A stretch of DNA of 64,000 nt from Ruminococcus sp. UBA1409 (GCA_002305045.1 DBPX01000016.1:15382-79381); one strand, 5' to 3'. Positions 33,717-41,910 are shown, counted from the stretch's first letter. The notes: a model not told the origin generated them from the letters alone. Numbers and translations are program-made.

Positions 33717-34666
33717 AGCCTCTCACCTCTTTTGATTGCGGCGAAAAGTGCGACTCCAGCCGCATTGTCGCAGGAAAACTCCGGCTCGCTAAAATGAGCG
33801 TCGAAGTTCTCTGAAAGCCGTTTTCTTATAAGCCTGTCGGACATTACCCCGCCGGCATATATAACCGGGAGGCTAGAGTCTCCCAGGCTGTTTAAGGCGT
33901 GCTCGGTCATTTTGTATATTGCAGCCTCTATGTACGAAAGGCAAAAGCCTGCAATATCGCAGTAAGGCTCACCGTCCCCAAGCATTCTTTTGCATATATT
34001 TTCAGCTCCAGAAAAAGAAATGCTGCCGTCCCGTGAAAAGGGCTTGGGAGAGAAGCTTTTAGAGGACGCTGCTGCAAGACTCTCAAGCTCCTTGCCGCAC
34101 GGAAAGCTAAGTCCCAGCATAAGCCCCACCCTGTCGACAAGCTGACCCGCCTTTAGATCAAGGGAGGCTGAAAGCCTGCTAATTTTGAGGATATCATCCC
34201 TGTCAGGCTCGGCTAGGAGGCAGTCAGTCGTCCCTCCGCTTACATGAAAGGCAAGAAATCTTTTTTCCCTCTCGATAAGCCATAGCATCCCAGAGGAATA
34301 AAGCGCTGAAAGTATGTGCCCAAGCTGATGGGAGGCTTTATAAACCGGGACAGAGCTTACCGAGGATATTATCTCTGCCGCACAGACCCCGGCAAGAAAG
34401 CAGGGCATATAAGAGCCGTCCTCGCTTCGTGGCTTTTCAGAGACTCCCACTGCGCTTATTTTCTCAAATGAGCCTAGCCCAAGCTCCCTTATAACCGTAG
34501 GAAGCTGCTTTGTATGATGAAACAGAGCGTCGGACTGCCTTAGCCCAAGCTCACCCTCCCTCACAGGAAGAAGCAGCCTAGAGCCTACAATGCTTTTTGC
34601 TTCAGAGTCATAAACAGCCGAGGAGGTGGTATAATTGCTGGTGTCTATCCCCAAATATACCGACAT
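33713..34666 (-). CDS. TsaD/Kae1-like paralogue of unknown function
   Basis: 317-residue ASKHA-fold protein resembling TsaD, the threonylcarbamoyl transferase of tRNA t6A synthesis. It has the start LGIDTSNYTTSSAVYD, the metal-site HxxxH in SHQLGH (His about 111 and 115), VSGGTTDCLL and YAGGVMSD. Core regions typical of true TsaD diverge, and clostridial genomes usually carry a separate bona fide tsaD, so this is probably a paralogue. It occupies the position between nusB and xseA where Bacillus has folD, overlapping nusB by 1 bp and xseA by 4 bp. Its substrate is unknown. Confidence 0.78.
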   Translation of the reverse strand: MSVYLGIDTSNYTTSSAVYDSEAKSIVGSRLLLPVREGELGLRQSDALFHHTKQLPTVIRELGLGSFEKISAVGVSEKPRSEDGSYMPCFLAGVCAAEIISSVSSVPVYKASHQLGHILSALYSSGMLWLIEREKRFLAFHVSGGTTDCLLAEPDRDDILKISRLSASLDLKAGQLVDRVGLMLGLSFPCGKELESLAAASSKSFSPKPFSRDGSISFSGAENICKRMLGDGEPYCDIAGFCLSYIEAAIYKMTEHALNSLGDSSLPVIYAGGVMSDRLIRKRLSENFDAHFSEPEFSCDNAAGVALFAAIKRGERL

Positions 34667-35079
34667 TACCTGCCTTCCTCCAGGCTTCTTGAATATGCCC
34701 CCAGAACGCCGTTTACAAAGGAAACATCAGCGTCCTGAGCGTATTTTTTGACAAGCCCGACAGCCTCGTTTATAACCGCCCTGACGGGAGCCTTGTCCGG
34801 CTTGTACAAAATCTCATATATGGCGAGCCTGAGAGCGCTAAGATTTATCCTTGGTATTCTTTGTATGCTTCTTTTTGAGCTAAAGCGGGAGATTATCCCG
34901 TCAAGCTCCTCAAGATGCTCGTACACTCCCTCGACGGTGGTCCTTACCTCGTCGTTTACGGTAATGGCTTCGTTGTCCTGCGAAAGCTCCAGAAGCTCCA
35001 AAACAGATTCGCTTCTGAAGGATTTTTCAAATATGATTAAAAATTCCGACTCTCGTATGTCATGACGAGTCACGCCCAT
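34666..35079 (-). CDS. nusB: Transcription antitermination factor NusB
   Basis: 137-residue all-helical protein that binds boxA RNA with S10 during rRNA antitermination. It carries the family patterns KRSIQRIPRINLSALRLAIYEILY and VRAVINEAVGLVKKYAQDADVSFVNGVLG. It is coupled by a 1-bp TAATG overlap to the TsaD-like gene. The N-terminus is close to a normal NusB with a slightly extended loop at about 40-60. Confidence 0.94.
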   Translation of the reverse strand: MGVTRHDIRESEFLIIFEKSFRSESVLELLELSQDNEAITVNDEVRTTVEGVYEHLEELDGIISRFSSKRSIQRIPRINLSALRLAIYEILYKPDKAPVRAVINEAVGLVKKYAQDADVSFVNGVLGAYSRSLEEGR

Positions 35080-35162
35080 TTTTTAACATCCCCTCTCTGC
35101 CTCAAAAAGCCAGAGCAAGCCAAGCCCCTGTTAAAGAGCTTGGCATATGCTTTATTTATCGC

Positions 35163-35531
35163 TTATGAGTTTTCCTCTGCCGAGCCTGCGGGAAAGTCCA
35201 CATCTACAACCGAGACATTGACCTTAGATACCGTAACCCCGGTCATCGACTGCACCGCCGACTTGACCTTCTCCTGAATCTGCTCGCAGACAGACATCAC
35301 ATTGTAGCCGCTCAGAACGACTATAGACAAGGATATCTTCGCCACGCCGTCAAGCATCTCTATATTAATCAGGCTGTTGTCGAGCTTGCTTGAAAAGAGC
35401 TTCATGATGTCAAGCGACCTTACAGCTATTCTGGAAACTCCCTCGACCTCAAGAGCGGCGTTTTTGGTGATAGTAATTATCACATTCTGCGAAACACGAA
35501 GCGTTCCCTTTTTTGCCTTTTCAATATCCAT
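35163..35531 (-). CDS. Asp23/Gls24 family envelope stress protein
   Basis: 122-residue Asp23 protein, orthologous by position to Bacillus YqhY. It has LRVSQNVIITITKNAALEVEGVSRI, KISLSIVVLSGYNVMSVCEQIQEKVK and TVSKVNVSVVDV, typical of the family. YqhY has been linked to control of acetyl-CoA carboxylase; here accB and accC are not adjacent. It is the first gene of the long nusB-dxs-recN-manA transcription unit, with two possible promoters upstream. Confidence 0.92.
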   Translation of the reverse strand: MDIEKAKKGTLRVSQNVIITITKNAALEVEGVSRIAVRSLDIMKLFSSKLDNSLINIEMLDGVAKISLSIVVLSGYNVMSVCEQIQEKVKSAVQSMTGVTVSKVNVSVVDVDFPAGSAEENS

Positions 35532-35602
35532 AATGAATTAAGCCTCCCTTTAACATCCTCAAGGTGCAGCAGGGGTCTGCATGCCTTAACTTAACATGAC
35601 CC

Positions 35603-35644
35603 GCCGGCATTATGTGAAGATCCAAAAACCCATAATCTTCCGGC
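35603..35644 (-). promoter_or_regulatory. Hairpin in the asp23 leader
   Basis: GCCGG (35603-35607) pairs with CCGGC (35640-35644), and ATTATG (35609-35614) with CATAAT (35631-35636), in the leader between the proximal promoter and asp23. No T run follows, so it is not a simple terminator. Role unknown. Confidence 0.4.
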
Positions 35645-35667
35645 TCCCTGACTGCTTATTCATATAC

Positions 35668-35696
35668 AGTATAGCACAAATATTGCAAATACACAA
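35668..35696 (-). promoter_or_regulatory. Proximal promoter of the asp23-manA operon
   Basis: On the minus strand TTGTGT (35696-35691), 17 bp ending TGC, TATACT (35673-35668). It lies about 135 bp upstream of asp23 in a segment that looks like a copy of the spoIIIAH tail. Confidence 0.6.
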
Positions 35697-35738
35697 CTAC
35701 CTTATCCCTAAAATTCTTATATTTTCGTTTTGAATATC
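35697..35738 (-). repeat. Decayed duplicate of the spoIIIAH 3' end
   Basis: On the minus strand this reads NENIRI followed by a stop, as does the authentic spoIIIAH end (35927-35970). The similarity runs on into the DNA after the stop, including a TGC-extended promoter in both. The two copies are exactly 230 bp apart. Confidence 0.6.
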
Positions 35739-35897
35739 AATATAAGAACGGACGGTTTACCTTATCGGTCAATAAATAGCTCAATACAGGCTGAAGCTCA
35801 GCAATAAAGGCTATGATTTTTTTAAGAAAGAGGCTTAAAATCTAGGATTCTAAGCCGCTCCTTCAGACTGCCCTCTTGAAGATTTATGCATATTCAC

Positions 35898-35926
35898 ATT
35901 ATAGCACAAAGTCCTCGGGCAGACAA
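35898..35926 (-). promoter_or_regulatory. Distal promoter directly after spoIIIAH
   Basis: On the minus strand TTGTCT (35926-35921), 17 bp ending TGC, TATAAT (35903-35898). The -35 immediately follows the spoIIIAH stop codon. It would drive the asp23 operon independently of the sporulation operon. Confidence 0.65.
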
Positions 35927-36493
35927 CTATTTTACCTCAAATATTCTTATGTTTTCGTTTAAGACCTCAACCTCAGAGAGAAGAATATCCTTAATCTGTG
36001 CCGCCTGAGCGGGAGTCAGCCCGGAGGATTTTACAACTATGCTGGCGTTATCGTCGTCGAGATAGACAACGCAGTCCTCAAACCCGGTCGCCTTTATCAT
36101 ATCCTCTATCTTTGACTCGCTCTCGATTCTTGAGGACAGCGCCATTGCGTCCTCAGTATAAACAGCCATCTCCTCAGAGGTTATATCCTTGCCTCCCAAA
36201 ACGGTTTTAAGAGTCTCCACAGCCTCGTCTCTTGATGTCAGCTTGTTGAGCCTTGCCTGGGTGAAGTAGTCGTCGGCGGTGGGAATGCTAAGCTCAGTGC
36301 CGTTTACATACTGGATTCCTCCGTACATCTCGCTCATATCTATGCTGTCGATTATGTCGGTTGTATCAAGCTGGCTCTTTGAGAGCGAATAGTTTGCATA
36401 TACCGCTATGCCTAAAAGAAGGGTAAGGCAGGCAAGGATAATATGCTTTTTGGTCAGCTTGAGGTTGAGCTTTACTTTTTTGTGAGTTGTCAT
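35927..36493 (-). CDS. spoIIIAH: Stage III sporulation protein SpoIIIAH
   Basis: Mother-cell protein whose extracellular ring domain binds forespore SpoIIQ to build the feeding channel. 188 residues: a basic N-terminus, one transmembrane helix (about 15-33), then the YscJ-like domain with TARLNKLTSRDEAVETLK and the end VVKSSGLTPAQAAQIKDIL. The position as last gene of the spoIIIA operon confirms it. It starts 2 bp after the spoIIIAG stop. Confidence 0.94.
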   Translation of the reverse strand: MTTHKKVKLNLKLTKKHIILACLTLLLGIAVYANYSLSKSQLDTTDIIDSIDMSEMYGGIQYVNGTELSIPTADDYFTQARLNKLTSRDEAVETLKTVLGGKDITSEEMAVYTEDAMALSSRIESESKIEDMIKATGFEDCVVYLDDDNASIVVKSSGLTPAQAAQIKDILLSEVEVLNENIRIFEVK

Positions 36494-36495
36494 GA

Positions 36496-37014
36496 CTATC
36501 TCTCCTTTATTCTGTTTGTGACATAAACTTTGCTTGAGGATATATTTAAAACGGTCGAAACCGCATTGATTACCCTTTCCTTTACCGCTACGCTTCCACC
36601 TCCGTCACATACTATCAATACGCCGGTCACCTCCGGGTAGACTGTCTCCTTGAGTATCGCCTCCTTGTTTCCGATAATAACCGTCTTTTCGGTTTTTGAA
36701 AGCTCCTCCTTGCTTACATCTGTCTGAAACTCGCTTACCATACTGCCTCTAAAGGTCAGCATGACATCGGCGTTTCCGACTCCCTCAATCTTAGACACGA
36801 TGTATTCAAGCTCGTCAGAGAGTCTTTTTGTGTACTCCGCCGCCGGGTCCGACATGATGTCCTTTGACTCAATATCTTCCTTTTCCGAGCCTGAGGAGCC
36901 TATGATAAAAAGGAGCAGTGCGGATAACAGGGCTACTCCTATGTACAGAAGCTGTCTTTTTGAAAGCCCCGCTCGTTGGATTATGCTATCCCTCAGAGTT
37001 TTGAGTGTCATCAC
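36496..37014 (-). CDS. spoIIIAG: Stage III sporulation protein SpoIIIAG
   Basis: 172-residue ring-forming component of the SpoIIIA-SpoIIQ channel. One transmembrane helix (about 22-40), then the extracellular domain with LEYIVSKIEGVGNADVMLTF and GVLIVCDGGGSVAVKERVINAVSTVLNISSSKVYVT, both close to known SpoIIIAG. The first codons overlap spoIIIAF by 29 bp. Confidence 0.93.
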   Translation of the reverse strand: MMTLKTLRDSIIQRAGLSKRQLLYIGVALLSALLLFIIGSSGSEKEDIESKDIMSDPAAEYTKRLSDELEYIVSKIEGVGNADVMLTFRGSMVSEFQTDVSKEELSKTEKTVIIGNKEAILKETVYPEVTGVLIVCDGGGSVAVKERVINAVSTVLNISSSKVYVTNRIKER

Positions 37015-37498
37015 TTTCTAAAAACACCATATTGGTGCTTATGTCTCCTATCCTTGATTTTACAAGCTCATAAAGCCTTGCCTCGTAATCCTCTTTTGAA
37101 CCGGCGACGCTTACCGTCAGCTCACTAATAGATATGCAGTTGTCCCCGTCAATATTAGTTTTTACCGATACATTTTCTGCCGGGATGCCGTTTTCGTTTA
37201 TAAGCTTGGCAATTTCCTCCTCCAGCCTTTTTTCAAGCTCCAAAACGACCATGCCGTTTATCCCGCTTCCTCCTTGGTATGAGCCGCCAAGTCCGTCAAG
37301 CTCAAGCTCTATTCCCTTAGATCCGGACAAAAACGCCGAGCATATGGCAGCCGCTGTAATTACAGACATTACCCCCTGAAGCTGATTTTTGTATCTCTCG
37401 GGAGAAATGAGCATGACCAAGGTGTACGCCACCGAGGCTATGCAGATGCTGTAGCTCAGGGTTATAAGGGTGCTAATGTCAGACCGCCTCACTTCCAA
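36986..37498 (-). CDS. spoIIIAF: Stage III sporulation protein SpoIIIAF
   Basis: 170-residue membrane protein with two N-terminal transmembrane helices (about 10-30, 38-58) and a soluble C-terminal domain in which VSVKTNID precedes ISELTVSV. It belongs to the SpoIIIA complex and its fold resembles other ring-building motif proteins. It overlaps spoIIIAE by 20 bp and spoIIIAG by 29 bp. Confidence 0.9.
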   Translation of the reverse strand: MEVRRSDISTLITLSYSICIASVAYTLVMLISPERYKNQLQGVMSVITAAAICSAFLSGSKGIELELDGLGGSYQGGSGINGMVVLELEKRLEEEIAKLINENGIPAENVSVKTNIDGDNCISISELTVSVAGSKEDYEARLYELVKSRIGDISTNMVFLESDDTQNSEG

Positions 37499-38570
37499 AC
37501 AGCATTATAAATCCTGTGGATATGATGAACATCATCGCATATATAATCAAAAAGGTTATTATAAGCGAGTAGACATTTGCTATACCTCTTGCAAGCGAGG
37601 CAATAGGCTCCGAGCCGGTAAGCCGGCAAAGCCACTCCCCTGCCGATATAGCAAGGCGACAGCTAAAAAGCGAGATTATCGGTACGCTCATTATAAGCAC
37701 CATGATGACAATCCCAAGACCCCCGGTTGAGCTTTTGATTGCGCTTATGCTCAGCCTGACTGTTTTATAGGATTCGGACAGCGACATCCCTATAATCGGC
37801 ACAAAGCTAGAAACAAGATATTTTCCCGCCCTTAGGATTATCTCGCTGCCTGTCCGGCCTATGGCTGTTTGAAGTCCGATTATCCCTACAAAAACCGTCA
37901 TCACCGTTCCCAAAATGGCACTGAAAAGCCTTCTTAGGCTATAGGTGATGTCTGGGAGCTGAGGACATATCGACTGAGTGCAGGATAAAACCAGCATACA
38001 GGTCAAAAACGGCTTTAGTATTCCTCCTGCAATCAGTCCAGCAGTTTCCGAGGCGTAAAACACAAGGGCGTTATAGGAGCCTGCCGCCATCGCATTCCCC
38101 GAGGCAAGCGTGATTCCCGCAAAGATGGGTATATAAGCGGTCATGAACGCCTGCTGTGAGGAAACCGCAGAGAAGGCTGTCTCAAGCGAGGAGCTTATAA
38201 AGGGATAGATGAGCAAAAAGGCTGCAATCGCAGTCATCTTATCGACTCCGGGCTTGCCGCTTGGGATAATCACGCTCAAAAACCCCATCCCCGCAAGTAT
38301 TATAAGCATACTTGCAGGAGCCTTCAGCGAGGCTTTAAATATATCTATGAAGTGACTTATTAGCGAGCCGGCGTCTAAATTCCTGACTGTTTCTGGGTCT
38401 GAGGTAAGTATTCCGTTATTTTCTAAAAAATCCTTAGCCGTGCCTGTTTCAAGCTCTGTAAGCCCGTCGGTATAGTCTATTACTTCGGCTGCTAAGCAGG
38501 AATATAAGCAGGAATATGAAAGGGCGGCTATTAGGGTCAGCGTTAGAAGAAAATTGCACAGTCTTTTCAT
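37479..38570 (-). CDS. spoIIIAE: Stage III sporulation protein SpoIIIAE
   Basis: Polytopic membrane protein of 363 residues with a signal-like N-terminus, a short extracellular region (about 28-75), and about seven further membrane spans. GSEIILRAGKYLVSSFVPIIG and SAGEWLCRLTGSEPIASLARG are characteristic. It is the largest membrane subunit of the SpoIIIA complex. It begins 1 bp before spoIIIAD ends, so they are effectively contiguous. Confidence 0.94.
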   Translation of the reverse strand: MKRLCNFLLTLTLIAALSYSCLYSCLAAEVIDYTDGLTELETGTAKDFLENNGILTSDPETVRNLDAGSLISHFIDIFKASLKAPASMLIILAGMGFLSVIIPSGKPGVDKMTAIAAFLLIYPFISSSLETAFSAVSSQQAFMTAYIPIFAGITLASGNAMAAGSYNALVFYASETAGLIAGGILKPFLTCMLVLSCTQSICPQLPDITYSLRRLFSAILGTVMTVFVGIIGLQTAIGRTGSEIILRAGKYLVSSFVPIIGMSLSESYKTVRLSISAIKSSTGGLGIVIMVLIMSVPIISLFSCRLAISAGEWLCRLTGSEPIASLARGIANVYSLIITFLIIYAMMFIISTGFIMLFGSEAV

Positions 38571-38960
38571 TTAAAGCTCCAAAATCGACCTGACAGAGCT
38601 TATAAAGCCTTCTATCAGCGGAAAACAGATTATGGCTATCGTCAGCCGCCCGGAGATATCAATTACGCTGGCAAGCGCACTCTCACCGCAGTCACGGCAG
38701 CAGGAGGAGGATATGTCGCAGACATAGCATATGCTTATAGCCTTCATTGAAATCATTATGTACCCAGACTCAATCTCGGAGCCGCTTAGTATGCTCTCGA
38801 GGCTGAAAAGGGTGTCCTTAAGCCCGAGGATTATCAAAAATGCCGCCGATACCGCAGTGGCTATTGATAATGCAGCAGCCATATCGCTGTTTGACGGCTG
38901 GATAACCTTGGCTATAATTGCAGTGATTACGCATATTGCGGATATCTCAAGAATGTTCAT
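38571..38960 (-). CDS. spoIIIAD: Stage III sporulation protein SpoIIIAD
   Basis: 129-residue membrane protein with about four helices. It begins EISAICVITAIIAKVIQPSN, typical of SpoIIIAD. SYVCDISSSCCRDCGESALAS-like wording in the middle corresponds to the conserved CxDxGE region of the family. AAGGAT precedes the start, 36 bp after the spoIIIAC stop. Confidence 0.92.
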   Translation of the reverse strand: MNILEISAICVITAIIAKVIQPSNSDMAAALSIATAVSAAFLIILGLKDTLFSLESILSGSEIESGYIMISMKAISICYVCDISSSCCRDCGESALASVIDISGRLTIAIICFPLIEGFISSVRSILEL

Positions 38961-38996
38961 TTTATCCTTGTCTTTTTCATTGGCAGACTTTTTAGG

Positions 38997-39191
38997 CTAG
39001 AAGCCGAAGCTGCTTTTTATCGTGTCAAAAAGCCTTGATATCTCGCTGACCAGCATCAGCATTACGATTACAAGCCCTGCTATGGTTATCATAAGAGCCT
39101 GCTCGTCCCGCTCCGAGCGTTTAAGAAGCTGACTTAAAACAGCTACTATTATGCCGACTCCGGCTATCTTGAAAATGAGGTCAATATCCAA
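38997..39191 (-). CDS. spoIIIAC: Stage III sporulation protein SpoIIIAC
   Basis: 64-residue protein with two transmembrane helices and the central motif LLKRSERDEQALMI, close to the conserved SGRxEyA region of SpoIIIAC. The gene sits between spoIIIAB and spoIIIAD as expected. Confidence 0.92.
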   Translation of the reverse strand: MDIDLIFKIAGVGIIVAVLSQLLKRSERDEQALMITIAGLVIVMLMLVSEISRLFDTIKSSFGF

Positions 39192-39208
39192 GATTTAATG
39201 TCCTCCCA

Positions 39209-39697
39209 TCAGATAAGGGTGATGATTATCATTAGCCCGAAAAATGCTCCAAGGCAGAGGTAAAGCTTTTTTAAGGGTCTTAGCTCCTTTGTAAGAGCCT
39301 CTCCACGGCTTCTAAGACGGTCCTCCAGGACCGACAGCCTTTGAAGCTGGGATTCAAGGTCCATCTGCCCTAAAACGCTTCCAGCCTCCAGGATAACAGA
39401 ATAAGCCTCCCTTGACACAGGGTAGACAGCTTTCAGGCAGCAGGACCTCCAGCCGAGGGAAAAGTCTCCGCTTATCCTTCTGAACGGCTCCAAGCTAAAG
39501 CCCATCCTATCCGTCATTGCGGCGGCAGACAGCTCGTAGACATCCTTTGACTGAAACCTTAGAAGCGCCTTGATGTAGGATAGCGAGTCGGCGAGAACTA
39601 AAAAGATTTCAGCCTCCCGCCATCTTTTCTTATACGCCTCCATGGAAGAAAGCGTTGACATCAAAAGAATTGTCGCAAAAAGACAGTATCTAATCAA
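39209..39697 (-). CDS. spoIIIAB: Stage III sporulation protein SpoIIIAB
   Basis: 162-residue protein with hydrophobic ends (about 3-18 and 143-160) and a helical middle resembling the GspF type II secretion fold. ALLRFQSKDVYELSAAA and LGQMDLESQLQRLSVLEDRLR are as in the family. It overlaps spoIIIAA by 8 bp. Confidence 0.92.
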   Translation of the reverse strand: MIRYCLFATILLMSTLSSMEAYKKRWREAEIFLVLADSLSYIKALLRFQSKDVYELSAAAMTDRMGFSLEPFRRISGDFSLGWRSCCLKAVYPVSREAYSVILEAGSVLGQMDLESQLQRLSVLEDRLRSRGEALTKELRPLKKLYLCLGAFFGLMIIITLI

Positions 39698-40601
39698 TCC
39701 TGATTATCCTATACTCATAGCCGTCGGTAAGCTCGGCGGCGTATTTAAATGCTCCAAGCTCTAAAAGCCTTTTTACGCAGTCCTTTTTTGACGCCTCCTT
39801 AAAGCCCTCGCCGTGTACTGCGCTCACAAGGCAAACTCCTGAATGAAGGGCGTACTCCAAGGAGTGAAGGTCCTCCTCGGTGCCTATTTCGTCGACTATT
39901 ACCGCCCTTGGAGACATTGCCCGCACGGCAGTTCTTATCCCCTCGTGCTTTGGATAGCCGACGAAAACATCTGTGAGCCGTCCTATGTCATGGCTGGGGA
40001 TTCCCTTTACGCTGGAGGAAAGCTCGTCAAGCTCGTCTATAAGGGATATCCTAGCCTTATCTCCCAAAAGCCTCGCCACATCCCTTAAAAGGGTCGTCTT
40101 ACCCGATGCGGGAGGTCCTACAATGATAACCCCGCACAGCGAGCCGTTAAGACATCTTTCAAACAGCCTAAGCCCGAAGCCGGTTATTTCGTGGGCGATT
40201 CTTATATTTATTGAGGATATGTACTTTACCGACTCCACCTCTCCCGGCTTATTAAGGGCGGTGACGGCTGTCCCGCATAAGCCTACTCTGTTTCCTCCAG
40301 AGGAGGTTATAAATCCGCTTGAAAGCTCCCTTGAATAGCTGTGAAGCGAGTAGGAGAACGCAGATTTAAAGGCGTATTCGATGTCCTCCTCGGTGCAGAT
40401 AATCCCGCCGTCGGGACTCTCGCTTAGACTCCCAGAGCTGTTTATATACATATCCCTTCCCAGAAAGACAGCGCTTGCGTACCTTCTTAGCCTCAGCCTA
40501 AGCTCGGTGATGCCGTCGGGGTGTTCCTGTATTATATTCTCGAGCGCAAGTCTTAGCCTGCCGGTGAGAAGCTCCACGGCCTGTCTGATTCCTGACTTCA
40601 T
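39690..40601 (-). CDS. spoIIIAA: Stage III sporulation ATPase SpoIIIAA
   Basis: Cytoplasmic secretion-type ATPase that powers or assembles the SpoIIIA channel. 303 residues with Walker A GPPASGKTTLLRDVARLL (about 164-181), Walker B-like RAVIVDEIGTEEDLHSL and ISLIDELDEL. It starts after AGGAGGT. In Bacillus the operon depends on SigE; the upstream DNA contains a CATAATAA that only loosely fits a SigE -10, so no promoter is called. Confidence 0.95.
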   Translation of the reverse strand: MKSGIRQAVELLTGRLRLALENIIQEHPDGITELRLRLRRYASAVFLGRDMYINSSGSLSESPDGGIICTEEDIEYAFKSAFSYSLHSYSRELSSGFITSSGGNRVGLCGTAVTALNKPGEVESVKYISSINIRIAHEITGFGLRLFERCLNGSLCGVIIVGPPASGKTTLLRDVARLLGDKARISLIDELDELSSSVKGIPSHDIGRLTDVFVGYPKHEGIRTAVRAMSPRAVIVDEIGTEEDLHSLEYALHSGVCLVSAVHGEGFKEASKKDCVKRLLELGAFKYAAELTDGYEYRIIRID

Positions 40602-40683
40602 TTTTAAGACCTCCTTTTTGTTTGTCCAAGGACTTAATATTTGTCCACACCAAATTATTATGCCGTAAGAGGGAGGTCTATTC

Positions 40684-41097
40684 TTATCTTGGCTTTGTTT
40701 TTTTGGTGTTTACCCCGACGACTCCGCCTGCGGCTCCCATTATAACCGAAGCCGCTCCCTTTATAAGCATATAGTCGGACAGGTAGCCGTTTACGGCACA
40801 GCTTATGACTGTCGCCGGGATTATAGGTAAAAGTCCGCAGATTATTCCCTGCAAAAGCCCACGGCTTCTATATATCTGCGTGGATATATAGGCGGATAGG
40901 TAGGAAAAAACAGACAGCACCGCTAAGGACATCGCCATTATAACACCGTCTGACGGGCTTAGCAAAACAATTATGAGTGAAAACAGCATTAAAACAAGCG
41001 CCGTGACAAAAAGGCTTAATGCCGTCCCCTTGAAAATAGCCCTCATAAAGCTTTTTAGCTCCGAGTCTGAATCGTTTTTATGATGATATCCCAGCAT
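40684..41097 (-). CDS. TIGR04086 family membrane protein
   Basis: 137-residue protein with four predicted membrane helices and a short basic tail, matching the TIGR04086/YrzE group found next to yajC in many Firmicutes. Function unknown. The frame is open further upstream to 41220, but ATG 41097 fits the family start and has GGGGG seven bases before it. That site lies inside a terminator-like hairpin, suggesting controlled expression. Confidence 0.8.
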   Translation of the reverse strand: MLGYHHKNDSDSELKSFMRAIFKGTALSLFVTALVLMLFSLIIVLLSPSDGVIMAMSLAVLSVFSYLSAYISTQIYRSRGLLQGIICGLLPIIPATVISCAVNGYLSDYMLIKGAASVIMGAAGGVVGVNTKKTKPR

Positions 41098-41139
41098 AAA
41101 AAATCCCCCGAGTACCGTTTTATAAAACGATATTCGGGG
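41098..41139 (-). terminator. Terminator-like hairpin that includes the ribosome site of the TIGR04086 gene
   Basis: On the minus strand a long stem (41139-41105, nearly all paired) is followed by A and TTTTTT, and the next three bases are the ATG at 41097. The descending arm carries the GGGGG shine-dalgarno. It could be an attenuator. Confidence 0.7.
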
Positions 41140-41194
41140 CTTGTGACATTTAGAAGTATATATTTTTTGTAAGAGCAGCTCAAAAGTCGAAGCC

Positions 41195-41410
41195 TCACCG
41201 GGACTTTTTAATGAGGACAAGGGCTAAGGCACCCAAAGTAAGGATTGCTATTCCAAATGGAATTGCAAATAAAAAGGCTGTGTATGCCGGTGCGCTGCTG
41301 CCATCTGCGGCTCCACGAAGAAGGCTGTAGTAACTGACTCCTACAACAATCAGCATGAGCACAAATAAAACAGCACATGCGGCAAATAGGATATATCCAA
41401 GTCGCTTCAT
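41195..41410 (-). CDS. Small two-helix membrane protein, unknown function
   Basis: 71 residues: helix about 5-27, a polar loop (RGAADGSSAPAY), helix about 46-66, and basic end KKSR. No family recognised. It lies between yajC (50 bp) and the TIGR04086 gene, same direction, and is probably co-transcribed with yajC. Confidence 0.65.
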   Translation of the reverse strand: MKRLGYILFAACAVLFVLMLIVVGVSYYSLLRGAADGSSAPAYTAFLFAIPFGIAILTLGALALVLIKKSR

Positions 41411-41460
41411 TTTTGACTCCTTAGCTCAAAAGGGGTTTAATGGGACAATAGGTCCAAGGG

Positions 41461-41910
41461 CTAGTCCTTCTTTTCAATCTCCACAGGCTCTTCATCAGAC
41501 TTTTTGCCCTTTTTGCGCTTTTTCTCCTCGGCGGCAGACTGAGCAAGGGCGGCTTTTTCCTCCATAGACTTCTTTGCGGCAGCCTCCTTCTCAGCCTCTG
41601 CTGTGAGATTCTGAGCTACAGACCAGCGGGCGATTCTTATCCTGCTTCTGTCTCCGCCGGTCTCGATTACAAGGGTATTGTCCTCAAGCTTGCAGACAAT
41701 TCCGACAATTCCTCCAGCCGCTATTACCTCGTCGCCAAGTGAGATGTTTTTACGCATCTCGGCGTCCTTTTTCTCCTTCTTGCGCTGAGGATGTATAAGA
41801 ATGAAGTAAAATGCCATTAACAGAACAACCATCCAGATAATGGACATCATTCCGCCAAGACCTGCGCCGGAGGCGTCGGCAGCAGTTAAAACAATCCAGC
41901 TAAAATCCAT
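41461..41910 (-). CDS. yajC: Preprotein translocase accessory subunit YajC
   Basis: 149 residues. One N-terminal transmembrane helix (about 20-43), then FILIHPQRKKEKKDAEMRKNISLGDEVIAAGGIVGIV, the YajC core. YajC associates with SecDF. The long charged C-terminal tail (from about 105: Ala/Lys/Glu-rich) is an extension compared with the usual 90-110 residues. Its own promoter lies upstream. Confidence 0.92.
   Translation of the reverse strand: MDFSWIVLTAADASGAGLGGMMSIIWMVVLLMAFYFILIHPQRKKEKKDAEMRKNISLGDEVIAAGGIVGIVCKLEDNTLVIETGGDRSRIRIARWSVAQNLTAEAEKEAAAKKSMEEKAALAQSAAEEKKRKKGKKSDEEPVEIEKKD

Noticed and set aside
40602-40683. SigE promoter before spoIIIAA
   Set aside because: A CATAATAA with an AATA element 16 bp upstream is only a partial match, too weak to call.
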